From Saccharothrix sp. ALI-22-I (GTDB taxonomy: Bacteria; Actinomycetota; Actinomycetes; Mycobacteriales; Pseudonocardiaceae), in the NCBI RefSeq assembly GCF_001984175.1, contig NZ_MTQP01000032.1:1-47910 (forward strand): DNA of 47,910 nt. Reading direction: 5' to 3'. Made by a program: the position numbers and the translations under genes. Positions 26,636 through 36,181 of the stretch are shown here, piece after piece (the stretch's first letter is position 1; the number at the start of each line of letters is the position of its first letter). The notes under the pieces are model-generated. The model was given only the letters and a program-made list of their open reading frames with translations, ran no database searches and was not told the DNA's origin.

Positions 26636-29539
26636 GTGCGTCTGGGACACGAAACGATTACTGCGGCAACGAATCGCGCCCGTGCTCGGATAGTTCTCCC
26701 GTGGGGCACCGATGAGGGAGGGGACTTGGCCGAGTCTGCGTTCCGTGGTCTGTACGCCTTGCTGTCGGCGGTCAAGGACCTGAGCGAACGACCGCTGTGG
26801 TCGAGGTCGAAGCACGGCGGTCTGCGCGGCGATCGGCCGCTGCCGCTGTTGTGCCTGATCAACGGCCAGACGGATGGGTTCCTCGCCGACCTCGGCAAGC
26901 TCATGGACGGCGCGGGCGCGGCCAGAATTCCGGTCGTCCGCGTCGACGTGGACGAAGCGAAAGCCGCCTCCGAGGCCCGGTGGGCGGGTCTTGAGAGCGA
27001 AAGCCCTCTGCTGAAGCGCGACAGCCCTTTGTTGCCGTTGCTGGACGAGATCCGGCACAGGTTGTCCGCCGACCGGTTCGGCACGCTGCGGCCGAGCCGG
27101 TTCCGCCGCTACCGGCTCGTGGACTGGCTCACCGGCAAACGGCTCAACGAGGGTGACAACCGCAACGAGCTGACCGACATCACCCACCTGTTGCGACTGT
27201 GGCACGCGCGCTGGGAGCGCCCGGAGGCGGCTCGCCAGGCGGCGATCGAGGTGTCGGCGTCGTTGCCCGCACCGGTGCGGTTCCTGGTGGCCCTGCTGTT
27301 CGCGTGGCACCGGCCGTTGCGGTTCTGGTTGTGGACGCGGGGTTCCCGATTAACCGGCGGCGAGCCGAGGTGGCTGATGCGCCAGCCGTTCATGCTGCCG
27401 GGGCACTCGACCAGCTTCACCGGTTTCGCCGAACTCCTCACGGTGGGCAGGCAGAACGACGACAACCTGCCGCAGCTCAAAGAGCTCCTCGTGCACGCCT
27501 TCCTGCAAGATCTGCGCGAACTGTACGGGCCGGGCACGTGGCGGCTGCGGCGCTGGCGCCGGACCGCCTACACGGTGGTGCTCCTGGACAACGTCCGGGA
27601 GGACAACGGCGGCTGGGAGCTGCTCGGCCTGATCAACGATGTCCGCAACCAGTCCACCGAGCACGACCCCGTGCTCGTCGTGGCCACGTCGCCGTCGCTG
27701 CCGGCGCGGCTCGAGCAGCGGACACCGCAGCCGGCGAGCGAGATCACCGACGAGATCCGCGACTGGTACCGGGAGCTGCCCGCACGCAGGCAGACCCTGC
27801 GCCGGGACGCGCGGTTCATCACCGTCGCCCTGCCGTCGACCGGCGGCGAGGAGGCAGGGGAGCGGGACCGCCGTGCCTGGGACACCCACCGCGACCTCCT
27901 GCGCCCGCGTCCCGTCCCGGTGCCCGCGCGCCGGTCGTTCATCGCCGTCACCGTGGCGTTGGCGCTGCTCGCGGCGGGCTTGACCGGCGGGCGGTGGCTG
28001 GTCGCCCGGATCGCCGAGGACTGCCTGCCGTCCGCCCGCGCCGGCGTGGTGACCGCGTGGATCGAGACCCAGAACGGCGGGGAGTGCGTCGGCTACAGCG
28101 ACAGCGCGGCACAGGTGTTCGGCAAGGACGAGCGGCTGCGGAAGGCGCAGCTCGCCGTCTTCGAGCTCAACCGGGAAGCCGAGCGGCTGGCCGAGGCGTC
28201 CGGCCACAGGCCCCTGGTGACCGTCGTCTACTTCGCCGAGTTCACCAGCCCGACCGTCCCGGACGACTCGGCCGGCGCGATCACCGAGGAGCTGACCGGT
28301 CTGCTGATCCGGCAATCGCACGACAACACCGAAGGCGACCTGCCGCTGCTGCGGGTCGTCGTGGCCAACGGCGGCCACAAGATGCGGCACGCGCGGACCG
28401 TCGTGGACCGGCTGCTGGCACCGCTGTTCGCCGCCGACAGCACCGCGATGGGCGTCATCGGGATGGGGCGGACGGTGCCCTCCACGGAGAGTGCGATCGG
28501 GGCGCTGGGCGACCTGGGCATCCCGGTGGTGGCGACCACGTTGACCGGGCAAGGGCTCGGCGACCGGTCCCCGATGTACTTCCAGCTGGTGCCGGGCAAC
28601 GAGAAGCAGGTCGCGCTGCTGCGCGAGTTCTCCGAGCGGCAGGGCAAGGAGGTGACGGTCTACCAGCCCGCGGACGTGGAGGGCGACAGCTACATGAAGA
28701 CGTTGCGGGAGAGTCTGAAGAAAGCCCTCGGCGCGGACGAGTCGTGGCTGGTGACGTGGCGCGGCCCGGTACGCGGCATCGAGCCGCGCTGCGACACCGA
28801 GGAGGTCGACCGGATCGCGTACTTCGCGGGCCGGGAGTACGACTTCGACGGTTTCCTGGACACCCTGTTCGAGGAGTGCGAGGGTCGGACCCCCGTGGTG
28901 GTCGGCAACGACACCACGTCACGGTTCATCGCCGACGGCGGCAAGCGTACGGAGAAGCACCGCGGGCGGTCGATGTCGTACGTGTCGCTGGCCAACGCGG
29001 TCGTCCACGAGAACCGGACGTGCCTGTCGTCCGATCGCGAGGGCGCCGACGAGCCGTCCCGGTTGTGCGCCGGTCTGCTGGACCTGCGCTCCGGCAAGGC
29101 GGGCCGCCCGGCGTGGAGCGAGTTCGGGCGCAAGCTCGAGGAGGACGCCACCGTGCTGCCGTGGATCGGCGAGCGCATCGGCGTGGCCTACGACGGCGCG
29201 GGGCTGTTCGTCCACGCGGTCAAGGAGAACCGGTTCAAGCGGCCGCGCGTCGACGCTGCGGGCGCGCCGCTCGACGGGGCTGCGGTCGGACCGCCCAACC
29301 GGGCCGCCATCGGTCAGGAGTTGCGGGAGCTTTCCTGCCCACCGGAAGACCGGGACGCAGTGCGCGGCAGCTGCTACAAGGGGGTCTCCGGCAAGATCGG
29401 CTTCAGCGTCGACCGGACCGGCGAGTCGCGTCCCGTGGCGTTGCTGGCGATAGCGGACATCGCCGACCTGGGCATGGTGCCGACCTGCGTCTACATGCTC
29501 CCGCCCGCCGACGCCTTGTGCCCGCCGCCGACGCCGTGA
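26636..29539 (+). CDS. Membrane protein: NTPase-like cytoplasmic half, extracellular substrate-binding half
   Basis: The protein has 967 residues. The N-terminal half (1-430) looks like a P-loop NTPase with a weak Walker A position (PLPLLCLINGQTDG) and a good Walker B strand (AYTVVLLDNVREDNGGWELL, then DPVLVVATSPSLPARLEQR). One membrane span (about 433-455, FIAVTVALALLAAGLTGG) follows. The C-terminal half carries 10 cysteines and a type 1 periplasmic-binding fold: RPLVTVVYFAEFTS, MGVIGMGRTVPSTESAIGAL, IPVVATTLTGQG, TPVVVGNDTTSRF. The product could sense an extracellular ligand and signal inward. The natural start may have been altered by the family C remnant. The C-terminus faces a WD40 pseudogene on the opposite strand. 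Confidence 0.65.
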   Translation: MRLGHETITAATNRARARIVLPWGTDEGGDLAESAFRGLYALLSAVKDLSERPLWSRSKHGGLRGDRPLPLLCLINGQTDGFLADLGKLMDGAGAARIPVVRVDVDEAKAASEARWAGLESESPLLKRDSPLLPLLDEIRHRLSADRFGTLRPSRFRRYRLVDWLTGKRLNEGDNRNELTDITHLLRLWHARWERPEAARQAAIEVSASLPAPVRFLVALLFAWHRPLRFWLWTRGSRLTGGEPRWLMRQPFMLPGHSTSFTGFAELLTVGRQNDDNLPQLKELLVHAFLQDLRELYGPGTWRLRRWRRTAYTVVLLDNVREDNGGWELLGLINDVRNQSTEHDPVLVVATSPSLPARLEQRTPQPASEITDEIRDWYRELPARRQTLRRDARFITVALPSTGGEEAGERDRRAWDTHRDLLRPRPVPVPARRSFIAVTVALALLAAGLTGGRWLVARIAEDCLPSARAGVVTAWIETQNGGECVGYSDSAAQVFGKDERLRKAQLAVFELNREAERLAEASGHRPLVTVVYFAEFTSPTVPDDSAGAITEELTGLLIRQSHDNTEGDLPLLRVVVANGGHKMRHARTVVDRLLAPLFAADSTAMGVIGMGRTVPSTESAIGALGDLGIPVVATTLTGQGLGDRSPMYFQLVPGNEKQVALLREFSERQGKEVTVYQPADVEGDSYMKTLRESLKKALGADESWLVTWRGPVRGIEPRCDTEEVDRIAYFAGREYDFDGFLDTLFEECEGRTPVVVGNDTTSRFIADGGKRTEKHRGRSMSYVSLANAVVHENRTCLSSDREGADEPSRLCAGLLDLRSGKAGRPAWSEFGRKLEEDATVLPWIGERIGVAYDGAGLFVHAVKENRFKRPRVDAAGAPLDGAAVGPPNRAAIGQELRELSCPPEDRDAVRGSCYKGVSGKIGFSVDRTGESRPVALLAIADIADLGMVPTCVYMLPPADALCPPPTP

Positions 29540-29639
29540 CCGCGGGCGCGGAACCGGCCGAACAGTCAGTGACCGGGCTTGTCCGGGGCCGGGTCAAGGC
29601 GGAACTCCCTGGTGGCATGAACTGTTCGTGCGTCTCGAC

Positions 29640-30400
29640 GGTGCCGCGGCGGTCGGCGTCCACGGCGCCGGTGTGGCCTTGGAGCGGGACGCCGAGGCGA
29701 CGTCTCGTGCCCACGTCCCACAGTTGTGCCTCGGCGGGTCGTTCCGGTCCGACCAAGGACGCGAACGTGACCGTGGCGAAGGTCCCCCCGTCGGGGCTGA
29801 ACGCGATCGACCGCACGTCGTTGCCCAGACCTATCAGGGGTTCACCGTTCTGGGTGCGGGTCGCCACGTCCCAGAACTGCACGACCTGCGCGAAGCTGCC
29901 CACGGCGAGGGTCTTGCTGTCCGGGCTGAACACCATGCGGGACACGCTGGGGGATCGGGATCTGCTCGCCGAGCGCTTGGCGGGTGTCGAGGTCCCACAG
30001 GCGTACTCCGATGCTGTCCGACACGGCCAGCACGCGTGCGTCGGAGCTGATCGAGACCTCCGCCCGCGAATCGTTCGGCGGCAGGTGTGACACGACTTGG
30101 CGTGTCGTGGTGTCGACGACCTGGACACCGTCTTCGGTGGCCACCACGAGGATGTGGCCCTTCGGGCTGATTGCCATCTCGGTCGCGTCGAGGTCGAGCG
30201 GATCGCCGATCCGGTGGTGTGTGGTCGCCTCCCAGAGGCTGATCTCGCTGTCTTTCACGAGACCGGCCAGCAGTCGGCCCTCGTCGCCGAACGCCGCGCC
30301 GATGACGTTGGCCCTCGATGAGCGGTTCGCCGAGCCACCGGTGGCCGGTGGTGTCCCACAACCGCAACGACGAGCCCGTGGAGACGGCCAGCGACCGGCT
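29640..30400 (-). pseudogene. WD40 beta-propeller pseudogene with two frameshifts
   Basis: Three minus frames join to give WD repeats: SLAVSTGSSLRLWDTTGHRW; then LLAGLVKDSEISLWEATTHH, ATEDGVQVVDTTTRQVV and SDSIGVRLWDLDTRQALG; then FSPDSKTLAVGSFAQVVQFW and IAFSPDGGTFATVTF. One G is missing near 30317 and one C is extra in a C-run near 29946. The N-terminal effector or ATPase domain expected upstream is not recognisable, and the C-terminal end is indefinite. Either a decayed gene or two sequencing errors would explain it. Confidence 0.65.
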
Positions 30401-30771
30401 GTCGGGGGAGGGGAACGCGTCGGTTCACCCCCCCATGCGCCGGTTCGAGGTCTGCCATTCGTGGTCGACGCCTGGGGAGCGCTTCCCGCTGGCGGGGCAG
30501 CGCCACCGGTCGACGGCGCCGAGCACCCCTTTTCGGCAGTGGGGATCACTCGAATGGCACAGAGGCGAACGGGTGACGTGCGAACGCTCCTCCTGGTGTT
30601 CCGATCGCCCGCCGGCAGAGTGCGGCGCGAAAGCGTTGCCTCCCGACAGCCGGAGGGGGATCCGGTTCGAGGCGGCGTTCTCGACCATGATCGGGGGATC
30701 GGGGCAGGTGTTCTCGCCATCGGCTTGCGCCGACCTCTCGTTCCACCCGGAGGAAGAGGGGGATCTTTCTC

Positions 30772-32169
30772 GTGCGCAGATCTCGTTCCGCGGTCGCCTG
30801 GGTACTGGCGGCCTTCGCCGCCAGCCTGCTGACAACGGGCACCGCGACCGCTCAAACGGCCACATCGGACACACCGGCCGGCCTGGTAACCGACCGGGTC
30901 ACTCCTGCTGGTGACGTCGTCAGGGTTCCCGTCGAACAGGTGACCCAGACCAACCCCCCGCCCGCGACGTTGCACGAACGCACGTCCTGGGAGCAGACCG
31001 ACAAGCAGCAGAGCTTCACGAGGGACATCGCGGACATCGTGACCCCGGGTCCTTCCGCGCAGATCGCGGTCGATCCCGTCACGCTCGACGAGTGCGACGA
31101 CCACGACTTTCCGTCGGGTGACCCGGTCTGGTGGCACAAGAACCACTACTCGACGTGCTACGCGGGCTACGACAACCTGGTCAAGCCGGCGTCCTGCCCG
31201 ATCCTGTGCAGCCCGTCGATCAACTCGTTCCGGCTCGTCGTGATCGGGGTGGGCGACACCAACGTCGTTCCCCCTGGTGACACGAGCGCACCGGTGCGCA
31301 AGGCCCGATTCACCATCCGCACCGACACCGGTCAGAAGTCCGGTCCGGAACCCGCGCCGGACAGCACGTTGATCCAACTGCGCCTGGACTGCGTCGCACT
31401 CGATGACTCGACCTGCCAGAACTCGCAGAGCGGTGGCGTCACCAAGACGCTCGGCGAACTGCGCGCGGGGTTCGAGACCAGCTTCGACCTGACCATCTCC
31501 GGCAACGGGGCGTTCCCGGACGACCCCGACAACAAGACCTACTACAACACCTCGTTGACGATCACGAACTTCGCTCCCGATTACCTGCCGCCAGAGGTGA
31601 AGCTGCCCAACGACGCCCTGCGCTGCGACACCTCGACGTACACGTACAACGTCGACACGCAGCGTCGTGACAACGGTGCATGCATCTTCACCGACGTCGA
31701 CGCTGTGCTGACCTACTCCAAGGCGACGGGTTCACCCGTGAAGGCCGTCGCGGAACACATCGAACTCGCGCAGACCACACCGGAGAACACCAAACCCGGC
31801 GGGGTCGGCAGGATCATCCCGGGTGCCAAGGAGTCCGGGCGCAAGCTGTCGAGGCTCGTACCGGAATTGGGCGTTGGTCGTGACGACAGGTACGAGGCGA
31901 ACCGGCTGCTGGCTGTCGCGAACTGCATCCGCTTCTGGGGCCTGAACTACTCACAGGGCGGCACGCTCGACTGCGACGAATACCCGTTCGCCTCGACCTA
32001 CGAGGGTGCGGCGTACAACCTGTGGAACGGTGGTGGCACCGCGGTCTCGTTCTCGTCGATGCCGCTGGACAGGAGCCAGAACCGTGCCGCGGGCCGGGCG
32101 CTGGGCATCTGGTACGCCGTGGACCACATACTCGAAGGCGACGCGTTCTACGTCGATATCGTCGGGTGA
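30772..32169 (+). CDS. Secreted NucA/NucB-type deoxyribonuclease
   Basis: The protein has 465 residues from the GTG at 30772, with GGAGGAAGAGGGG upstream. A Sec signal (1-28) reads AVAWVLAAFAASLLTTGTAT. A long Cys-containing extracellular region follows, perhaps propeptide or binding module. The C-terminal domain (about 380-465) has the NucA/NucB hallmark CDEYPFASTYEGA (Asp402, Glu403) and SQNRAAGRALGIWYAVDHIL, GDAFYVDIV. Such nucleases degrade DNA outside the cell, for nutrition, uptake or competition. The next gene, 29 nt away, resembles the ComJ inhibitor, so this is a likely nuclease/inhibitor operon. Confidence 0.75.
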   Translation: MRRSRSAVAWVLAAFAASLLTTGTATAQTATSDTPAGLVTDRVTPAGDVVRVPVEQVTQTNPPPATLHERTSWEQTDKQQSFTRDIADIVTPGPSAQIAVDPVTLDECDDHDFPSGDPVWWHKNHYSTCYAGYDNLVKPASCPILCSPSINSFRLVVIGVGDTNVVPPGDTSAPVRKARFTIRTDTGQKSGPEPAPDSTLIQLRLDCVALDDSTCQNSQSGGVTKTLGELRAGFETSFDLTISGNGAFPDDPDNKTYYNTSLTITNFAPDYLPPEVKLPNDALRCDTSTYTYNVDTQRRDNGACIFTDVDAVLTYSKATGSPVKAVAEHIELAQTTPENTKPGGVGRIIPGAKESGRKLSRLVPELGVGRDDRYEANRLLAVANCIRFWGLNYSQGGTLDCDEYPFASTYEGAAYNLWNGGGTAVSFSSMPLDRSQNRAAGRALGIWYAVDHILEGDAFYVDIVG

Positions 32170-32198
32170 CGTGATCCAGACGAAGCCGGAGGTCGGGA

Positions 32199-32639
32199 GT
32201 GCCGAACCTGCTTTCAGCCCGGGACACCCCGGTGCCCGTGACGTACGGGGCGTTCTCCCTGGTCACCGGCGCGGGTGGCGATCCGCTCGCCGTCGAGCGC
32301 CCCGTGGCGTCCGTGACCGGTGGCGGTGTCGGCTTCTTCAGCGCCGCCAACGACCACACCGCGAACGTGCGGGTGGAGTTCTGGGACGGCGAACCGTCCG
32401 AGGACCCGTCCGGTTCGGAAGCCGTGACCGGCGCCGTTGACCTGGAAGCGCCTGTCGTGGTCCTGCTGGCGATCGACACCGGCTTCTCCGCGGAGATCCC
32501 CACACCGTTCACCGGCCGAGCCGGAGTTCGCGTGAGCTGCACCGGCCGTGACGAAGCGGCACGGCTCGCGTTCGAGGAGCACGAGTTGTTCTTCACCGAC
32601 GTCGAGCACTGGCTCGTGAGGATCTGGCCACTCGAATGA
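32199..32639 (+). CDS. Candidate nuclease inhibitor (ComJ/NuiA-like)
   Basis: The protein has 146 residues from the GTG at 32199 after GGAGG. It has no signal peptide, so it is cytoplasmic. It is predicted to be all-beta: PVPVTYGAFSLVTG, VASVTGGGVGFFSAANDHTA, VRVEFWDGEPSED, a mid-region of alternating strands, and DVEHWLVRIWPLE. It is strongly acidic. In Bacillus the extracellular nuclease NucA is paired with the cytoplasmic inhibitor ComJ in one operon. Order, size, acidity and a YxxF start pattern fit here. Direct similarity is weak by eye, so function is inferred mainly from context. Confidence 0.5.
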   Translation: MPNLLSARDTPVPVTYGAFSLVTGAGGDPLAVERPVASVTGGGVGFFSAANDHTANVRVEFWDGEPSEDPSGSEAVTGAVDLEAPVVVLLAIDTGFSAEIPTPFTGRAGVRVSCTGRDEAARLAFEEHELFFTDVEHWLVRIWPLE

Positions 32640-32847
32640 GCACCGCCTGGTGGCGGCGATCGCGCCCTTGCGGCCGGTCGCCGCCACCGCCGTGGTTCGG
32701 CCGAGATCGAGGTGGTGTCCACAGCGGACTGCTCAGCGCGCCCGACGGGGTGTGACTGACCCCAGTGGGTGCACCCGACACCGAGCCCTTTCATCGTGAC
32801 ATTGCGGGTTACGGAGCAGGCGAGTGGCGGCAGGCGGGGCTCTCAGT

Positions 32848-33787
32848 AAGAGGGCATCTGATCTTGGTTTGTGGTGGTCTGTCCGGTTTCGTGGCCGCCC
32901 TAGAGTTGATCAACTATGAGCTCTCGACGTGGGTACCCCAGTGACCTGTCCGATGCCCGGTGGGCGTTGATCGAGCCGACGCTGACGGCGTGGCGCGCGG
33001 CCCGGCGCGGGCCGGGGACCGCAGCGCGGGTGCACGACTTGCGGGAGATCGTGAACGCGATCCTGTACGTGTGTCGAACCGGGATCGCGTGGGCGTATCT
33101 GCCGCACGACTTCCCGCCGTACAAGACGGTCTACGACTACTACGCCAAGTGGGAGGCCGACGGCACCGCCGAGGCGTTACACGACCTGCTGCGAGAGCAA
33201 GTTCGTGTCGCGAATGGACGGTCGGCCGCCCCGACGACGGCGATTCTGGACTCCCAGAGCGTGAAAACCTCCTGCAACGTCAACGAATCCAGCCAGGGCA
33301 TCGACGCGGGCAAGAAGAGCAAGGGACGCAAACGGCACCTCGCCACCGACGTACTCGGACTGCTGCTCGTCGTGGTCGTCACCGCTGCGTCGGTCCAGGA
33401 CTCGACCGCCGGTCGACACCTTCTGGACCACCTGGCCGTCACACACCCGGAGGTGTCATTGGCATGGGTGGACGGAGGCTACAAAGACGAGGTCGTCCGC
33501 CACGGCGTCAGGCGCGGCATCCGCGTCGAAGTCGTCAAACGTATTGCCGCCAAAGGGTTTCACGTGTTGCCCAGGCGTTGAGTGGTCGAGCGGACCCTGG
33601 GGTGGCTGATGCAGCACCGTCGCCTCGCGCGCGACTACGAGGCGCTGCCGCAACGCTCGCGCACGATGGTCCACCGGGCGATGGCTAACATAATGAGCCG
33701 CGTTCTGACGGGTGAATCCACCCAAACCTGGCGAAACGATCTACTCAAACCGGACAGAACTACCCAAAAGTAGATCAGATGCCCTCT
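32848..33787 (+). mobile_element. IS5-family element with 4-bp target duplication
   Basis: The terminal repeats AGAGGGCATCTGATCT (32849-32864) and its reverse complement (33772-33787) are perfect over 16 bp. The direct repeat CAGT flanks the element (32844-32847 and 33788-33791). The element is about 940 bp with one transposase gene. The clean target duplication and matching ends indicate recent insertion. The 200 bp before it (32640-32847) has no gene. Confidence 0.85.
32916..33773 (+). pseudogene. IS5 transposase interrupted by a TGA codon
   Basis: The gene reads YPSDLSDARWALIEPTL, the DDE motifs TTAILDSQSVKTS (Asp) and SLAWVDGGYKDEVV (Asp), then HVLPRR followed by TGA at 33579-33581. The frame continues VVERTLGWLMQHRRLARDYE, which carries the catalytic Glu. 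The usual codon here is TGG (W), so a single G-to-A change stops the protein before its third catalytic residue. Otherwise it looks intact, 285 codons. Confidence 0.85.
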
Positions 33788-33963
33788 CAGTGAAAACCGA
33801 GACTGTGTCGATGGTCGCGCTCGGTGACCGGTGGCAGGTTGGGTGAAGCCCTGTCGATCGCATCAAAGCCATGTATTGAACGACTCGATCGGTGCGGTCG
33901 TGACGCTCGTGCAGCAGCTTCGCGGCTGATCCGGGGTCGAGCCCATCCTCCGGGTCCTGGGCG

Positions 33964-34135
33964 TCCTCCTACCACGACTGGGTGGCCCGCCAGGTGCTGC
34001 GTCGTCGAGGCATCCGGGTCTCGCGCAAGCGCGTCGAGCGGCTGATACGCCAGACCAGCCTGCAGGGTGCCTTCCTGCGTAAACAGTGGCGGGCGCCCTC
34101 GACCAGGCGGGATCTGCGGGCCGCTCGCGCCCGCC
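33964..34135 (+). pseudogene. IS3-type OrfB fragment
   Basis: About 55 codons read WVARQVLRRRGIRVSRKRVE, RLIRQTSLQGAFLRKQWRAP, a helical HTH_21-type region from near the N-terminus of IS3 transposases. The integrase core is absent. The frame then enters the mutarotase remnant. Confidence 0.6.
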
Positions 34136-34139
34136 CGAC

Positions 34140-34373
34140 GGGGTCGACCGGGTTGCACTCGGCCGTGTGGCCTGCTGTCGAACAGACGCCGCTCGACGCG
34201 AACATGCGCAACTTCACCATCTTCCTGCACGGTGATCTGCTGTTCGGCTACTGCGAGCACATCGGGGAGGACACGACGCCGACCAGACCCGCATCGCCGC
34301 GGACCCGGAAACGCAGCGGTAGTGGGCGTCCATGCAGGAGGTCTGGCACCTGGATGACCCCGCTTCGTCCTGA
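34140..34373 (+). pseudogene. L-rhamnose mutarotase remnant
   Basis: The frame encodes HSAVWPAVEQTPLDANMRNF and TIFLHGDLLFGYCEHIGED, typical of rhamnose mutarotases. The tail, in another frame, reads ADQTRIAADPETQR, then TAG where Trp is expected, then WASMQEVWHLDDPASS. The N-terminal strand is replaced by the IS3 fragment. It is inactive. It suggests that rhamnose or pectin-derived sugar use was once encoded here, next to the GH5 cellulase. Confidence 0.65.
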
Positions 34374-34436
34374 CCGGGCCGAAGACGGGCGTGGCACCCG
34401 GAAGACCCCGGGTGCCACTTGTCGATTCAGCCGGAT

Positions 34437-36164
34437 TCAGGAAATCGTGCCGGTTACCGTGGTGCCCGTCCTGGTCACGTGGTAGGTGATGGCGGCGCCG
34501 CTCCAGAAGTCGAAGGTGAGCGTCACGGGGGCACCGTCGGTGAGGGCGTTGAGGAAGGCGGGGGTGAGCACGAGCGTGCCGTCGGCGTACTTCGGGTAGA
34601 AGGTCTGGTGGAACTCCTGGTACGGAGTCCAGGTGGCGGTGCCGGCGTTGCTGCCGTCCGCGTACCGGGCCTGCATGGTGGCCAGCACGTCGCCGCGGAA
34701 CTGGGTGGGGATGGCGAACGAATCGGTGGTGCCGGTCGTGTCGGTCTGGGCGGGCAGGTCGTGGGTGATCACGTCGATCGGCCACGGCGCGCCGGCGGAG
34801 AACCGGGCCTGGAGCGAGGCATTGACGCCGTAGGCGCGGCTGCCGACCAGCCTGGTCAATGCGGCGGAGGTCAGCGTGAGCCGGTCGCCGGAGACCGTGT
34901 AGTCGCGGCCGGAGGCCAGTCTGGTGTCGCCGTGCCACAGCCCCCGGAACGTGGTGCCGTTGAGGTCCAGGGTGAGGGTGTGGTCGGTGATGGGGGAGGA
35001 CCTGGGCACGAACACCTGGTCGGAGGACGCGGTGCCGGACCGGGACCGCCAACTCGCCCGGATCAGGTCCATCAGGCCCTGCTCACGCCACTGGAGGGTG
35101 TTGCGGTTGATGAAGGAGCCGGCATCCCACAGGGCGGTGGTGACGCCGCTGATCCGGGCCTGGTAGCCGAGCAGTTCGAAGTACTTCAACACCTCGCCGC
35201 GCTCCACCGGGGCCGCAGGCTTGGTGTAGTCCGGGTGGGACAGCAGGCCGTACTCGCCGAGGTAGACCGGGATGCCCTTGGCCACGAAGATGTCGCGCAT
35301 CCGCGCGAAGGTGTCGAGGAGGTCCTTGCGGCTGGTCTCCTCGAACCGCGTGAAGCCCGCGATGTTCACGCTGAACGGCCAGAATCCGTAGAAGTGGACG
35401 GTCGCGGCGATGTTGGGGTCGTGCAGCCCGGCGATGGTGGCGGCCAGGTCTTCCATGAGGGTCTGGCCAGGGGTGCAGCCCAGGGTCGGCAGCACCAGCA
35501 CGCGGGTGGTGTTGCCGCCGCCGGACGCGCGGACGAGGGTGTGGAAGGACGTGTTCAGCTCGTCCATGTACTGCTTCTTCTGGGCGTCGGTGGCGTTGTC
35601 GAAGGCCGGTTCGTTGACGCTCTCGAACAGCAGGCGGCGCGGCGCGTCGCGGAAGGTCGTGGCGATCTGCCGCCAGGTCGCGTCGAACCGGGCGCGGACG
35701 GTGTCGTGGTCGTCCGCCATCTTCGAGATCCACTGCCACGAGTCGTGGTGCACGTTGAGCACGACGTAGAGCCCGTCGGCCAGGGCGAAGTCAACGACCT
35801 GCTTGACGCGGGTGAGGTAGGCCGGGTCGATGGTGTAGGGGGCAGTGGTGGACTGGGCGTTGCTCCACGTCACTGGGATGCGGACGCTGCGGAAGCCCTT
35901 CGCGCGCACCGCGTCGAACAGCGCCTTGGTGGCGGGCGGGTTGCCCCAGGCGGTCTCGTTCGGGATGGCGTCCAGCGAGTTGCCCAGATTCCAGCTCGGC
36001 TGCATCGCCGCCACCACGGCCTGCGCGGTGCCGGGGACGTGGCTCGCGGCGGGCAGGGGGTCGGCCAGCGCGGGCGCCGTAGCCATCCCGGCCGCGGTGA
36101 GCAGTGCCAGACTTACGGCCGCCCACCGCCGGCGGGCTCTCCCGGTTCCGTGTACCTCGGTCAT
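34437..36164 (-). CDS. Secreted GH5 endoglucanase with X2 and CBM46-like modules
   Basis: The protein has 575 residues from the ATG at 36164, after a signal peptide (1-34) with a twin-arginine-like RARRRWAAVSLALLTAAG. The GH5 domain (about 45-380) has QPSWNLGNSLDAIPNETAWG, the acid/base Glu185 in FESVNEPAF and the nucleophile Glu304 in VYLGEYGLL. An Ig-like CBM_X2 follows (LTLDLNGTTFRGLWHGDTRL), then a CBM46-like module (ASLQARFSAGAPWPIDVITH, YADGSNAGTATWTPYQEFH). This is the GH5_4-type arrangement, expected to cut beta-1,4-glucan or xyloglucan. It is intact. Its promoter has a LacI-type operator. Confidence 0.88.
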   Translation of the reverse strand: MTEVHGTGRARRRWAAVSLALLTAAGMATAPALADPLPAASHVPGTAQAVVAAMQPSWNLGNSLDAIPNETAWGNPPATKALFDAVRAKGFRSVRIPVTWSNAQSTTAPYTIDPAYLTRVKQVVDFALADGLYVVLNVHHDSWQWISKMADDHDTVRARFDATWRQIATTFRDAPRRLLFESVNEPAFDNATDAQKKQYMDELNTSFHTLVRASGGGNTTRVLVLPTLGCTPGQTLMEDLAATIAGLHDPNIAATVHFYGFWPFSVNIAGFTRFEETSRKDLLDTFARMRDIFVAKGIPVYLGEYGLLSHPDYTKPAAPVERGEVLKYFELLGYQARISGVTTALWDAGSFINRNTLQWREQGLMDLIRASWRSRSGTASSDQVFVPRSSPITDHTLTLDLNGTTFRGLWHGDTRLASGRDYTVSGDRLTLTSAALTRLVGSRAYGVNASLQARFSAGAPWPIDVITHDLPAQTDTTGTTDSFAIPTQFRGDVLATMQARYADGSNAGTATWTPYQEFHQTFYPKYADGTLVLTPAFLNALTDGAPVTLTFDFWSGAAITYHVTRTGTTVTGTIS

Positions 36165-36181
36165 GTTCCGTCCGTTCTGTC

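Noticed and set aside
27199..30090. 963-codon open frame on the plus strand overlapping the large membrane protein
   Set aside because: It is a +1 shadow with repetitive Arg/Ala/Gly composition and no domain; the 26636-29539 frame has the recognisable domains and membrane span.
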